From positions 78,702,125 to 78,766,124 of the forward strand of contig CM063500.1 of assembly GCA_032207245.1 (NCBI GenBank): DNA of 64,000 nucleotides, read 5' to 3'. Under the pieces are notes generated by a model. That model was not told the DNA's origin, searched no databases, and was given only the letters and a program-made list of their open reading frames with translations. The DNA comes from Pardosa pseudoannulata (taxonomy: Eukaryota; Arthropoda; Arachnida; Araneae; Lycosidae). Within the stretch, counting starts at the first letter, position 1; the number at the start of each line of letters is the position of its first letter. Shown piece by piece: positions 1 through 11,946 of the stretch. A program made the translations under genes and the position numbers.

Positions 1-117
1 CAACAGGTACCCCTGGGAGAATTGATTTCACGATGAAAATGAAGATTTGTCTGATCGATTTAAAATCACACAAACACATTTGCATGAAGAGGATAGTACA
101 AAATACCGTTATCATCT

Positions 118-1139
118 TTAACACTAGATTGCCGAAGGCAGTCATTTTGACTGTTTTTTTAATTTCAATTAGAAAAACAATTATGAAATATAATGACACA
201 ATTTCTTAGAATTTGGTGACTTTTTCTATAACATATAAATGGGTTTATGAATAATTGTAGTTACTTCCGCCCTCCTTTATTTCCGTATATATATATGTGT
301 TATACCTATATTGCCCAGAAGCAGTCATTTTGACTGCTTGGGAAATTTTAAATAATCAAAAGATTTTTATTTATTGAATTGAGTAAATTTCTTATATGAC
401 CTGTCCGATTTTGTATTGAAATAACATTTTTTTTCGATTGCGGTAACATACCGATGCATGATAAATTGTCGATTTGGGCGTATACTTGATAAGTGTCAGT
501 TGCTCAATAAGCTAAAGTAGTACTAGTTATTCGAATCTTTATAAAGTGTTGTTCTAACAAGTTGCTTATTTTATTTCTTTTGAGACCTAACTTTATGAAA
601 AAATGTCGAACAGAAATGAGTTATTGGAAAAGCTAACGAACATAAGTGAAGAGTGCTCCAATATAGAATCAAATGCAACAAATTATGAAATTTCTTTCCA
701 ACGAATAAAGAGTTGCAAGACAAAAAAATTTATCAGGACATGAAGACCCACAAAGATGAACTGCAACATCATCAAATGCAACCCATTCTCACAACCGCAA
801 ATTTTGTGAAGTACGACTTTGCCACAACAAAACAAATAATATATGTGAAAAATGTCAAAAGTATGTTTGAGAAAGATGTCCACATAAAAAGATTTCCACT
901 TTCATTTGCATAAAATGTACAAATAATAATGCATAAATTATTTTTTTAAATAAAGTAAATTTTTTTATTGTTAATATTTACTAATAACTTGTTTAATTGT
1001 AAATAATATAAGATATATTAAAAATTAATTTTAAACAAATTTCTTTTTAAACATATTTGTTATTTTTTCACAATGCAGTCATTTTGACTGTTTTTGGGCA
1101 ATATAGGTATACAAGAAATCTCGGGCAATCTAGTGTTAA
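118..1139. mobile_element. TTAA-bounded piggyBac-like element, family A
   Basis: TTAA occurs at both ends (118-121 and 1136-1139), with inverted termini CACTAGATTGCC and GGCAATCTAGTG. The palindrome CAGTCATTTTGACTG occurs three times, at 139-153, 322-336 and 1076-1090. An inner inverted pair TATACCTATATTGCCC (about 302) and GGGCAATATAGGTATA (about 1097) gives a two-tier end. Inside, 603-746 is a short ATG-led frame and about 790-925 reads, in another frame with one stop, as a Cys-rich segment (FCEVRLCHNKTNNICEKC) like the C-terminal zinc domain of piggyBac transposases. This is an internally deleted, inactive derivative. Confidence 0.75.
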
Positions 1140-1389
1140 AGCGCACTTTTTACTTCCTAGTATAAAGTAAAGAAAGTGTTGTGATCGAAAAAATTTTCAG
1201 CGGAAATTCACATTTTCACCTCGCCGGAATACATTTTGACTAATTTAGACGTTGAATCTGTACGTACGTAACAAGGAAAGTAACTTTGAAAGTTCAAATA
1301 TCCATTTTGACCATACCAGAATGGTTTGGTTTGGAGGGCTATGGTCTACTTTTTGCAACACGAGGGCTAATGAGACCGGGACCTACAGC

Positions 1390-1966
1390 TTAACCCCTTC
1401 CGGTACGATTTAATAATGAAAAACTGTGCGTGAAGTAACCATTTATTTTTTATTTAAAAAACTTGTTTCATTTTACAATTCTTACATATTCCTAATTAAA
1501 ATCCACTTTTTACACAGTGTTAAATAATATCAGAAAAGGTATAATTTAGAAAATATCAAAGCAAAACATTAATAAGGTATACAGATAATAGTCTTCAAGA
1601 TAGTGGTACTCTTCAAAACAAAGTGCAAAGGAATACTGAATTGTTTACACCGCTAGGCAGTCTCACTTCTAATTTGATTCTTGTAACGCACACGGCATTT
1701 CTTAGTAGGTTTTCTTTTATTCTGACTCATCAATTTGACAGTGACTTGTACCAAGAAATTCTAAATAAACAATATGCAATAGTGACCTGGTATTTCCACA
1801 AGTGACAAAAGTCTTGCTAAATTCAGTATACTAGAAATTATAAACTAAATTAATTATCATATTTAACATTAACTTTAGTCGCATGACGAGTGTAGCTCGT
1901 CATTGTGCGGTATGGAATGAAAAACTAATGACGAGCTATACTCGTCATTTTACCGGAAGGGGTTAA
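1390..1966. mobile_element. TTAA element, family B, inside the SINE
   Basis: TTAA flanks at 1390-1393 and 1963-1966 with perfect 12-bp inverted ends CCCCTTCCGGTA and TACCGGAAGGGG. Near the right end are two palindromes, ATGACGAG...CTCGTCAT at 1883-1903 and again at about 1928-1948. No transposase frame is left. The 60-codon frame at 1623-1805 has no recognised similarity. Confidence 0.8.
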
Positions 1967-2236
1967 CACTAAACACACCATATAGCGGGTCAAATGACCC
2001 ACATGGTTTATGTAAAAAGTGCGATGGGAAATGAATTAAAGATTATTATTATTTGTGTTTGCAATACATAAAAATTGACAATATACACTTTTGTTTAATT
2101 ATAATAAAGTTTATTTGTCTATTTCCTTCCAATTTTCATATTTCATACATTTATAATCAGAAAAAATAAAGTCGGGTTCTTTGACCGGCTATGGTAGAAA
2201 TAGGTATGTATTAAGTGTTGGTATGTTTAGTGTTAA
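1963..2236. mobile_element. TTAA element, family C, abutting family B
   Basis: It shares the TTAA at 1963-1966 with the preceding element and ends at TTAA 2233-2236. Inverted ends are CACTAAACACACC and GGTATGTTTAGTG. A palindrome GGGTCAAATGACCC sits at 1987-2000, just inside the left end, with a decayed counterpart near 2173. No coding content. Confidence 0.78.
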
Positions 2237-2559
2237 AGCCGATTCCGAACGGCTACGAACATCCATGCCACAGTGGGCATACCAGAATGAATTTTGACTA
2301 GTTTGGGAGTGAAATCAAAATAAACATGCACGTATCTCGCAAAAAGCATTAGCCGTAGAGTGTTGAAATCTTATATTTATGATTATTGTAACAGCTAGTG
2401 TTACATCTTCCTTTCTTACCACAATCTTAACTCTACACAAAGAAATATTTCAATATAATGGATATTAACGCTGCCGGTTAGCCACCAGATGGCATACTTG
2501 AGTTCTACAGCAATACAACAGAAAGATATGGACCTAAACACATGCACTCATTTCTCTCT

Positions 2560-2745
2560 GCTGATCGATGGCCGAATGGATAAAGCGCTGCTCTTCAGTG
2601 CCTGGGGGTTCGAATTCCGCTGATAGCAAGGATGTTCGTAGCCATTCAGAATCGACTTTAAAACAGTAAGTCCCGGTCTCATCACTACCAAAAACATAAG
2701 ATTGAGCACCCTAAACCACATCGAACACAACTAAACCAAACCATT
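2560..2745 (+). mobile_element. SINE family 1 copy with tRNA-like head
   Basis: The head reads GATGGCCGAATGGATAAAGC (A box) and GGTTCGAATTCC (B box), followed by the family body (GTTCGTAGCCATTCAGAAT, AGTCCCGGTCTCAT) and an A-rich tail. Transcribed from an internal pol III promoter if active; diverged from other copies. Confidence 0.8.
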
Positions 2746-2852
2746 AATTCTCTCTTTATATATGTATATCCCTTCTAACAGAGAAAATGTTGTGTTTGAC
2801 GCCTTTGCGCATACATTCTGCACTCCAACATATCAAATATACATTTATGGCG

Positions 2853-3624
2853 TATTGAGTGCCATTTGAGTGCGGCGAAGCACTATCGCCTTTCGCTTGA
2901 TATGTGCCAAAAATGCGGAGAAGCGCGATAGTGCTTCTCTTGTTTTGTACCGAAAAGGCGGAGACGCTGCTGTTGGTTAGTATAATTTCCGCATCTGTTG
3001 AGAGCAGTTGAATTCATATCAATCGCAGTTTGTATTCATTTTACTCAATTGTGATTTTTAATAATATAAGAATTAAAATAAAATACAGTGATAAGTAGTA
3101 ATACAGTAGAACCGTGGATTGTGGTATGGTAGACAAAATGAGCGTGTTTTATTTATTTATTTGTAGTAAAAAAAAACTTTTCGTTGTTGTATAGAAATTA
3201 GAAACGGTTTTCACTTTCTCAACAAGTGTTATACTGATCATTATTGATGCTATAGAGGAGGAATGGTTAGCAAGCAAAAATGCCACAGAAAAACTACCAA
3301 TAAGTACAAAGTTTTCTTTAGAAAAATTACCTGGTCGAAACTTGCGACAATGCGATGTGTGCAATAAAAAAAAAATGGTAATGGAATTAGACGATCCAAC
3401 TTAATTTGCGCTATATGTAAAAAAGGAATTCATGGAATTTGTGCAGCAAAACATTCTTGTAATAAGTGAGAATAAAGAATATTTTTGTTGGTAAAAATTA
3501 CTTGTTACATAATAATTAGTGTTAATTATAACCATTTCTATTGTTCTCCAAAAAAATTACTACGCATTTCATTCCGCACTATTAGCATACATATAAGAAA
3601 ACACTTCAGCACTCAAACGGTTAA
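2853..3624 (+). mobile_element. Decayed TTAA piggyBac-like element with transposase C-terminus, family D
   Basis: The right end is GCACTCAAACGG plus TTAA (3621-3624); a diverged left match lies around 2853-2872 (CCATTTGAGTGC). Subterminal arms GAAGCACTATCGC (about 2875) and GCGATAGTGCTTC (about 2927) are inverted. See the pseudogene entry for the coding scrap. Confidence 0.55.
3243..3469 (+). pseudogene. piggyBac transposase C-terminal fragment, frameshifted
   Basis: The frame reads IDAIEEEWLASKN and then LPGRNLRQCDVCNKKK. A single-base shift in a run of ten A residues (about 3366-3375) leads into SNLICAICKKGIHGICAAKH and a stop at 3467-3469. The CX2C...CX2C...HX2C pattern and the preceding LPGR match the Cys-rich C-terminal domain of piggyBac-type transposases. 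The DDD catalytic core is absent, so the element is dead. Confidence 0.6.
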
Positions 3625-4302
3625 ATACACATTTTTCGGCTTTACGTAAAATTCAATATTTCAAACGTTAAATGGCAGAAATAAAAATATATAACTATAA
3701 AACAATTTTCTCTTCATTTAATATTTTCAAAGACATATTGAATCAAATAAAAATGCCTTTATCGATTTGTGTATTTAACAAAACGAGGGGTAAAAAACAT
3801 TGCAATACCAAAATTAAAAAAAATTCTCGACATCCAAGATTTTAGGTTCCAAATTTCTTCGAAGAATACTTTGAATTGAATGCAAAAATTGTATATAAGA
3901 GTTTATTTGCAAATTTAAATAAATTATTAAATGTATTCACATTATACCACGCTCCACATAACTACGTAACAACCAAGTACATCGACATCTGTTCGATTTA
4001 ACCGAGGTGCATTTCGTTCCGTTAAGAGGCTACAACATCAGGTGCACAGTTTGTGAATTTACTCCCATTTTCAGCAGCAGCTGTTAATTAATGCGCATTT
4101 CTAAACGGTAATGGAATTCCTTCAACTAGCGTTACATTGATGGACTTATCAGAAACAAAAATAGCAAATAGACTCTTCATTTAAAGGAGATATGGATAAA
4201 TAATTTGTTTCACTCCAGATTTGCAAAATTAACTTCATTTGCAGCAAATATAAAACACTGAGTTTCAATCACAAGTAATGAATATTTGTAAGTAATAAAA
4301 TA

Positions 4303-4375
4303 TCTATATAATTAAATAGATTGTCTGTGCGCAAGTCCCACACCTTCGTCTGCAATTTTGTTACGACCTCGATAA
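4303..4375 (+). mobile_element. Possible Helitron 5' end
   Basis: The stretch begins A/TCTATATAATTAAATAG and continues TTGTCTGTGCG, the usual style of Helitron 5' ends, and resembles the better supported copy at 9583. No matching hairpin plus CTAGT end was found downstream. Confidence 0.3.
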
Positions 4376-4837
4376 AATTTTGCAGACTAGGCCTACTTTA
4401 AGAGAAGAAAGTCACTGTCTACTTAACACATAGTATGCGGGACACGTACTAGTACGTTTTCTGACAATTGATACTTAAACGCGGGTCACTAAGTACGTGT
4501 TAGTGTAACAACATAGTTTGTTTATGGGTACAAAAATAACGGCGTATACAGGAAAACGAAGCCGAATGTTCTTGTCTATTAATCTGAAAAAATTTAGACA
4601 TAAAAACTAGATTTTACATTAGTCGATGCGACTGATGTAAAATTAAATAATTTTCGATCTATTGAGATTTAACTGAATAATTAAATTTACGCGCAAAAAG
4701 CCCGCTACCGGTACAATTCCGCTGCAAAATGCACCCGCACACAATGTGTTAACTTTTCCTGGGAATTACGGAGAAATTCAAGGTGATTAATTTACAGATA
4801 TTAATTTAAACCTTCATAGCGTTAATTTCTTCACCGT

Positions 4838-5079
4838 TTAACCCTTTCGAAGGCCGTTTGAAGATTACTTCCCACCTACATTATCATACATAATATACCT
4901 GTCGGAATAGCAAAACCTATTATAATATATTGGCCTTGCTGTTATAACGATGGGAAGACTGATTCATGCTTCAGTTTTGTACTGTCATTTATTGTTTTAT
5001 GAATAGAATATAATTAGCATTTCTGTTATGAAAGTTTAAAAACGTTGTGTGAAAAATAAATGGCCCATGAAAGGGTTGA
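4838..5079. mobile_element. TTAA element, family E (short)
   Basis: Left end TTAACCCTTTCGAAGGCC and right end GGCCCATGAAAGGGTTGA form an imperfect inverted pair; the right TTAA has decayed to TTGA. About 240 bp, no coding content. Confidence 0.6.
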
Positions 5080-5870
5080 AGTGTAGTTTGCAACGAAGTT
5101 CGACGAAACGGCATACGCGATGTTTGCCGAGATTTTCGGATATTTTAAAATTCCTCTATGTTCCTTCTAGAAAGAAGTTACTCTACAAATCCCTGCCTAT
5201 AAATTACGAGGACCCACTTTGTTAGTTTGAGTTGGCCTAGGAAATAATGTTGGCCACCAATATGGTGCTCCCACAATAAAATGAACAAAAAATTCGGCGG
5301 CATTGTATGAGCAAATGCTGAACCAGCAAATGGCCCAGCGTTATTTTTTTTTTAAATTTATTGATTGATATAGTTTAAAAATTATAAATATCTCAAGATA
5401 TTTTGAATAGAACGTCAATGTGATTCATTTTCTGCAAACATTTTTTAAATTTTGTCTGGATCGGATCGACAACTTTGTATATTGTTCTTAAAGAATAAAT
5501 ACTACATTTAACGTATGGTTTAAAATCTTCGATTAAGTGGTTCAAAAATAAGTTTTTCTAAGGTTGAAAAATTATTAATTTAATTCTTATACAGCAGTGA
5601 ATAAAAATTTATACACTGCTCATATTCCATTGATTTGTACTAAGTATATAAGCTATTATTTATATTTTATGTTTATAATTAACATTGTCACTATTATATT
5701 TTTATTCTTTCTTAAAAATACTTCATTTTGATCTCATTGCTTTTTATTGGTTTCTATGTTAAATTTTTAGTTTTTTTTTTTTTCCTCTCCGTACTTATTT
5801 TATTCTAAATCGCTATTATTTCCTAAACATATATTTTTTAATATATTTCCGCATAAAAATATCTTTATCA

Positions 5871-6058
5871 GGGTCGGTTCTAAGCTGTTAGCCACCTGAA
5901 TACAAGGTAGTATTTCGCCGCTCCTTATTCCCGCATGCATAATATTTATCAGCCCCCAACAATGTGTATACCAAGTTACATATATTCTATCGGCTGCCAT
6001 AGAAATTTGGCCGTCTGCGTACATGCCCGCACTGCACACTTATTATACCTGGCCCTAA
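5871..6058. mobile_element. hAT-like element remnant
   Basis: It starts CAGGGTCGGTTCTAAG and ends CCTGGCCCTAA, short inverted ends of hAT type, enclosing about 190 bp of GC-richer sequence (GTATTTCGCCGCTCCTTA). The minus-strand 79-codon frame at 5800-6039 is a chance frame over this repeat. Confidence 0.45.
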
Positions 6059-6952
6059 TATTCATTCCATATTTTTATTTCACAATCGCCTGTACTTAAT
6101 TTTTATTTCTATTACGCCATTCTTATTCCTTTTAAAAGCTTTAATTCAAATAGTTCAGTTTTACTTTTTGATAAAACATAACTAAGTACTATTCAAAGTT
6201 GTTCACATATGACTCGAGTTTGGGGTTGAGACATATATCCAGGAATTCATTTATCCATTAATTAGGGCCCTAATTAATAGATATACTGATTAAAAGTAAC
6301 CTAAAAATAATTATTTTACTTTAAATGTACATCATTAGGAAGAGAAAATTTTTGTTCAAGTAAATTATGAATTAAAGGAAATCAAGGAGTTGAGTGTTAT
6401 TAAGTCACAACTAAATTACTTCAAAACAGCCAGCAAGACTGATAAATTTTCTATTGGATTTAAGGGGGAATTAATCTATATGTATTTTAGTGTTATTTAC
6501 CTCAGAATTTTTATTCATGCCCTCAAGTTACCTAGCGGCAAAGCACACTAGTATAACTGTGAAAAGAGCATTAGTGACATCTGCCGTATTATAGAGTTCA
6601 TTTAGATTAATCTCGATTAAAGTCGCTTATTTATATTACTTTTGACTAAAGAACACCTGTGTTACACTTCGGTAACGTCATGCAGAATGAAACATCGTGA
6701 CAACCTTTATTAGGCAGCAGGTGGCATTTGAAGCAGATGTCAAAGTAAATGAACATATAGAAGTTCTTCGATGCAGGACGTAATGAAAGGGGAAAATGGA
6801 GGATTTAAATGCAATTTCTATGAATGATCTGTTAAACACTGCGCCATACCACAGTTGTAAAATACCTTAACCACCTAAAATTACGAATCCAATATTCTTT
6901 AATTAAACAAAAATTTAAAGCGAAATCGTTATATAAGGTAATTTTCGGTAGG

Positions 6953-7361
6953 TTTAGTTCGGTTTGGAACGGTCTATTGTTTCGCTACTCGAGGGCTAAT
7001 GAAACCGAGACCTACTGCTTAACCCCTTGAGGACCACACGTAAATGCTATACGAGTCGACCGTTGTGAAAACCATTGCCGTTTAACGCCATCTAGTAATT
7101 AAATCTAGCATTTAAAAGTTAAAATAAAACGTTCAGATATCCGATTACGCATACGTGACGCTGTTCTCTCAATATCAACTGGAGATCATAGCGTGGAGGC
7201 GAAGCTGGAATGATAACAGTGAAATCTCTGCGTCACGTTTACGAGACGTTGGTCGTGAAGGGGTTAAAGCTACATCCGAACGGCTACGAACAACCATCTA
7301 GCAGAGGGATTCCAACTCGCGAACTGTGGTTCCGAAGAGTAGCACCCTACCGTTCGGCGTA
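6953..7361 (-). mobile_element. SINE family 1 copy, split by a TTAA element
   Basis: SINE body at 6953-7018 (tail side) and 7268-7361 (head side with the B-box complement) around an insertion at the same TTAA as in the 1.3-2.3 kb copy. A short flanking match, GTAATTT, may be the target duplication. Confidence 0.78.
7019..7267. mobile_element. TTAA element, family F, copy 1
   Basis: TTAA flanks at 7019-7022 and 7264-7267; ends CCCCTTGAGGACCA and TTGGTCGTGAAGGGG. The 241-bp body matches the copy at 48406-48654 in opposite orientation, including ACGTAAATGCTATACGAGTC and CATCTAGTAATTAAATCTAG. Non-coding, MITE-like. Confidence 0.82.
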
Positions 7362-7569
7362 ATTTGGGATAGATAAGCCACCCGGCGTATAGGCAGTGCA
7401 CATAATTGACTAAAAGAAAATTAAATTCCTCGAATCATCGGTCTTTCAGCAAAGTTTTGTAATGCCAATTCGCCACAACACAGTTACTTAAAGATAAACA
7501 TAGTTTAGATCGAAGTTTGGAAAATAAACAGACAACGAGCTTACTGTAATCTCCACACACCCTCCTGCC

Positions 7570-7665
7570 TCGTGAACGTTCAGAATAAGCTTCAAGCAGT
7601 AGGTCCCGGTATCATTAGCCCTCGTGTAGTAAACCAGTAGACAAAAGCGCTCTAAACCAAGCAGC
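7570..7665 (+). mobile_element. SINE family 1, 3' half fragment
   Basis: It matches the body and tail of the family (GTTCAGAATAAGCTTCAAGC, AGTAGGTCCCGGTATCATT) but lacks the tRNA-like head. It accounts for part of the 120-codon minus frame at 7488-7850, which is therefore not a gene. Confidence 0.6.
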
Positions 7666-8372
7666 CTACCATCGTTTAATTCAGCTTTTGCATAGGAATA
7701 ACACTCATTGATACAATACGGTACGCTACATTTGGTTGCTTCTGTACGAACGGCAAAATATAAGAATAGCAAACCGAAATATCGGGTAAGAGAAGCATGT
7801 AAATAACGTTCAGTCACAAATATATATTGTGAAGTTGTAATAAGCAACATAAAATTTCTGCAAATACATCGCCCGGGTAAAGGTCAAATTTTAACTTTTG
7901 AAAACATATAAGCCACAGGCTTATCTACCCGAAATTACGATAGTTAAAATACACATATATGCAGCTTACATTAACACCATTCGGTCAATACTCTTCTCAA
8001 CATAGGATTAGCATAAGTTTCTACAACTTCAGAACGCATTACGCATTCCTTGTTTCGATATTACTAAATGTCACGGTTCACCTCGCCTTATTCGATGTCT
8101 TTTTATTATTGAATCGGCTGTTTTACGCAACTTTTCAATTGTATATTGAGAAATATGACACTGGCAAGACAGTGCTTTAAATTGAGTTTTAAAAGAAAAA
8201 AGGGAATAAAAATCTATTATTTGCCTGCATGCTAAATGGCTGGGGTTGAATAGTTCTTGGAGACCATTGAGATATTGTAACCTTTTCTCCCAGCATTTTG
8301 AAACTTTAAATTCTTGTTTCACTGGTAATAAAAGAAGTAGTTATTAAGAAAAAAAATATTAGCATTGCTTCA

Positions 8373-8430
8373 TTTGTAGTTAGTTGGTTGGCAACGCCAC
8401 GGTCTTTTGTTTTGCTATACGAGGGTTAAC
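8373..8430 (-). mobile_element. SINE family 1, tail fragment
   Basis: Only the tail side is left (AGTTGGTTGGCA, CGGTCTTTTGTTTTGC, TATACGAGGGTTAA). Strongly diverged. Confidence 0.4.
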
Positions 8431-9158
8431 CTTATATGTACGTAAAATAGTCAAAAATCAACCTTTCAATGAAATATATAAAAATATTTAAGAATTAAAA
8501 AAAACCATCTGATTTTTTTTTAAACCAATTTATTGAATATTCCAAAATGGTTCTATTAATTTTCAGTATTAATTTTTTAAAAATTTTAAGAAAATGTTCT
8601 CCATTTAAGGTTTTATATATTAATTTATTTAAACATATACAATGGACTACGCTTAATGTGATCGCTGTTATTGTTATCAATCGCTTATTGTTATCGAAAT
8701 CACTTGGTCCCGATTTTCTCTATTCATTTGTTTGTTAAAATTATCGCTTTATGTGATCGTTACATCGGTTAATGTTATCAGTTTTCGAACCTCATTTTAA
8801 CTGGCAAAGGAATATTCACAATATATTCAGAAGACACCCATTCTTTACTTTCCCTTCGCTGCTGTTTTAATTTAACGAGAATTCTTCCTCTTCCGCTTAC
8901 GGAAATGGGGAATGATCAAAGGAGTGGGGTGTTACACGTTCCAGGAATTTTTCAAAAATACGCACACCCTGCTGGTAGTCAATAGTTGTCAGATAAGCAG
9001 AAGGCAACACATTCTTATAGGAAATGAGAAGGAGCATATCCACAATTTATGCCTAGCTCGCTTACATGCAGCTTGTCGATATGGAAGCCAGAAAGCGAAA
9101 TAATTTAACATTAAAACAAAAGATCGGAATTTGAAATCGTTATGACAGTTTACCATTA

Positions 9159-9344
9159 ATGAGACAGAGCAATACTGAAGTGCAGTTAAACATTTCTCAG
9201 CCTCTGACTTGCATTGAAGGTGTTGAAACGTGGAGTACAAACGTGGAGTCCGATGACTTTAAAAAACATTATGATTACGAACAAATTATCAATGAGCTTC
9301 TTAGAAAAAACTGTAGACAGTCAACAATTGATCAATTTTTATAA
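9159..9344 (+). pseudogene. Tigger/pogo transposase C-terminal fragment
   Basis: A 61-codon frame reading MRQSNTEVQLNIS and ending LLRKNCRQSTIDQFL. The STIDQFL-type end is characteristic of pogo/Tigger transposases. The catalytic domain is not present. Confidence 0.55.
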
Positions 9345-9389
9345 TTATGTAGAATTATATACATTATAAAAATTGATCAATTGTTGACT
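9319..9389. repeat. 27-bp-arm hairpin at the end of the Tigger fragment
   Basis: AGTCAACAATTGATCAATTT and its reverse complement extend to about 27 bp arms around a 17-nt loop. One arm is the last codons of the transposase fragment; the other is its mirrored copy in the 3' untranslated part. Confidence 0.75.
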
Positions 9390-9582
9390 ATAATTTTTAT
9401 GTTTTAAAGGATAATATACAATACATAAATATGAGTGTTTTTTTTTTTTTAATTTAGTACATTTGAATTAAAGGAGTGGGGTAAATTTATCTAATTTTTC
9501 AGATCGTTTATGGTTATCAATCGGTTATTGTTATCAAAATTACGGTGTCCCAAACTGATCACATTAAGCGGAGTCCACTGTA

Positions 9583-10228
9583 TCCCCTATATAATAATAG
9601 CCAAAGTTATCTGTGCGTCTGTCCTCGATTTTATGAAGCGATGGAATGGATAGAGGCATCCGTATTTAGCAAAATTCAAAGAGTAATGTTTATCTTCTCC
9701 TTAACTATCGATTCGATTCTAAAATAAATTAGTATAAATATGCTTCATATCACAGCAAAAAATACTGCCTTCTTTAAAACGTTCGAAATCCACCCCTTCC
9801 CCTCTTTTTTGAGCTTTTAATGCCATTATTTCAACTCCTTTTTTCCCCGGTTAAGAGCAGGCGATTAAATTTATCAATTTATCACACAGCAAATAGGTAA
9901 AAATAATATTTTTCTAGCATTATGACGTCATTCCTTTAACCATCTCATTGAATCATTTCTTATTTTAAATTATTTAAATTATGCCTTATTTTCATACGTT
10001 TTATCATTGAACTTAGATATGACGTAAATAATTTTCTATTATATTTGGCTTAAATAATAGATTAGGTACATATGTGATAGTTTTAAATTAAATCATCGAC
10101 TATTTTTTGTTGCAAGATAATTCTCAGCCAAAAAACAAACCATTTTTTTACCTGCCTCATAAGGTACTTTACAATTTTAGAAAATTAAAAATTTTACTGA
10201 TCCCGTTATATGACGGGCTGTATGCTAG
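9583..10228 (+). mobile_element. Non-autonomous Helitron
   Basis: It begins TCCCCTATATAATAATAG after an A and continues AAGTTATCTGTGCGTCTGTC, a typical Helitron 5' end. It ends with the stem CCCGT-TATATG-ACGGG, then CTGTATGCTAG followed by a host T. The start abuts the TA flank of the Tigger copy, so it inserted there afterwards. No Rep/helicase frame. Confidence 0.7.
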
Positions 10229-11914
10229 TATATTTATATTAATTTAAAATTTGCGTGTGTATGAAAACCCACAGAAACAAAAGACCAAAAGAGAAAATAC
10301 AAAAAGCAGTCTTTATAGTACTCTATATTTCCATTCATTTTAATCTTAATGGAAATTCATTATAAGATTTAACGCGTTCAACTAACAAAGAGTGTGTAAC
10401 AAGGACACACGCTCAAGCCACTCTCTTTTAATAAAAAGTTATATAACAACTAAAATTTAATATTTGAGGAAACGGTACTTTGATAGATATCAAATGCAGT
10501 GCTGAAGTCACACAAATAAAATATTTTTCTGGCAATTAATGAATATCATTGCTAAAGTAATATTACTCAGCACTAATTTTCGAATAACGACATATTATGT
10601 GGCCAATCAGTGAGAGAATTTGAAATTTTATAAATATAATACAGGATTTTACAACAAGAGAAAACTTTTAACAATTTTAACATAGTTTTTCTCAAAACTA
10701 TTTTTCCAATGAAAACCTCTTATAATAATCCAAATAATTTAATTAAAAAATTAATTTTTTTTCCTTTCTCCTTAGAATGATCGTACAAAATGTGGAACTT
10801 TCAAGATAAATAAGGCGAAAATTAAAACTAGAACCGATCGTCCGCGACCACGTGACCCTGGCAAACGATTTCGTTTTCAGAAACTTAATTTTGTCTGCCA
10901 ACATTCTTCCACTTAATTTTCCCGAAATTACGTACTGTTCTGGCACTTCCAATAAAATTCAGTCGTCCATATAGCGTCACGAGATTGAAACACGACCCCT
11001 CCAGGGGATTACAACGACGATATTGCGTTCGCACCGACAACATGAAATCATCGTTAGATCTGTTCAAACACGCCGATGGGCACAAATGGAATGAAAGCAA
11101 CTCTTTTGGGGAAAACTAACTATTTATTGAAATGGAATTTTAGAACGGAAGGAGACGGAATTAATATATAGAGCAAATATAAAAGCTGTGTGAATTTACA
11201 CCAATGTAATCAACTATTGAGAAGAGGTTACTTCTCTCTTCCGATTAATTTTTTTTTTTTTTAATCTTGAAAACAAAATAAATAGTTCATAAACATATAA
11301 GTATAATTAACACTCATTCGTATTTTTCTAACGAACAGCACGTACTGAAACAATATAAAACTTAATTACTAGCATTTCGAGACTATTTCTTAAAATATAT
11401 AGCATATTGATATTTCCAATAAAATACGAAGGTTTAGAAAAAATCAGATGACCACTTCATTCTTTTAATAACACTTGAAGGAAAAAAATCCCTACGATCG
11501 CATTAAAGTTTGTGTAGAATTTTTCAGGTCAAACATTACAACACAAATATGTAGTTCAAATCTAGTTTCGGTTTCGGTTTAACGTGCGAAGAAACCTAAA
11601 TATCGGGCTCTAATGATTTATCTTAACTAAAAGAAAAAATGAGATTTTGCTGCCTAAAGAAAACTGATAAACGGTCAAATGTTTTCGAAATATGTTTATA
11701 ATTATTGAATAACAAGAGCATTTTTAAACAAGAATAATTTTTTTAATTTATTTTAGTACTTCTGTATAACACCTATAACTTGGAAACCCAAACAAAAGGT
11801 ATATTTATAGATGCTGATCCAACTTAATTTTAATAGTTACTGAATATTTAATTTGGTAATATCTTTAATAAAGTAAATGCCACTGTAAAAGTCCTAACGC
11901 CATATGCATTTATA
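10229..11914. other. Non-genic interval with one CpG-richer patch
   Basis: Mostly AT-rich DNA with no recognised gene or repeat. The patch 10820-11100 is clearly richer in CpG (ACGATCGG, CACGTG, CGTCGTT). It has a 71-codon minus frame at 10885-11100 and overlapping frames of no recognised family. It may be an old repeat or a regulatory island; no function is assigned. Confidence 0.4.
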
Positions 11915-11946
11915 TTAACCCCTGTCGTGGCAAGATTGCTTTTTTG
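11915..11946. mobile_element. Possible one-ended TTAA element
   Basis: TTAACCCCTGTCGTGGCAAG followed by ATTGC resembles the left ends of the other TTAA families, including a small GCAA-GA-TTGC palindrome. No partner end was recognised. Confidence 0.25.

Larger units (their letters stand above)
1312..2289 (-). mobile_element. SINE family 1, 5'-truncated, split by two TTAA elements
   Basis: Minus-oriented SINE sequence at 1324-1393 resumes at 2237-2277 after two insertions at its TTAA. The SINE is bounded by a perfect 12-bp target duplication CATACCAGAATG at 1312-1323 and 2278-2289, which proves the two halves were one insertion. Most of the tRNA-like head is missing. Confidence 0.85.
8640..9580 (+). 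mobile_element. Tigger/pogo-like deletion derivative, copy 1
   Basis: Inverted ends CAATGGACTACGCTTAATG and CATTAAGCGGAGTCCACTG are flanked by TA. Coding remnants: a degraded N-terminus (FNIKTKDRNLKSL, about 9100-9140) and an intact short C-terminal frame at 9159-9344 ending RQSTIDQFL, as in pogo-type transposases. The DDE core is missing. Related copies lie at 29989 and 45422. Confidence 0.75.

Noticed and set aside
7488..7850. 120-codon minus-strand frame with an N-terminal hydrophobic start
   Set aside because: Its second half is SINE sequence and the rest has no recognisable domain or splice context.
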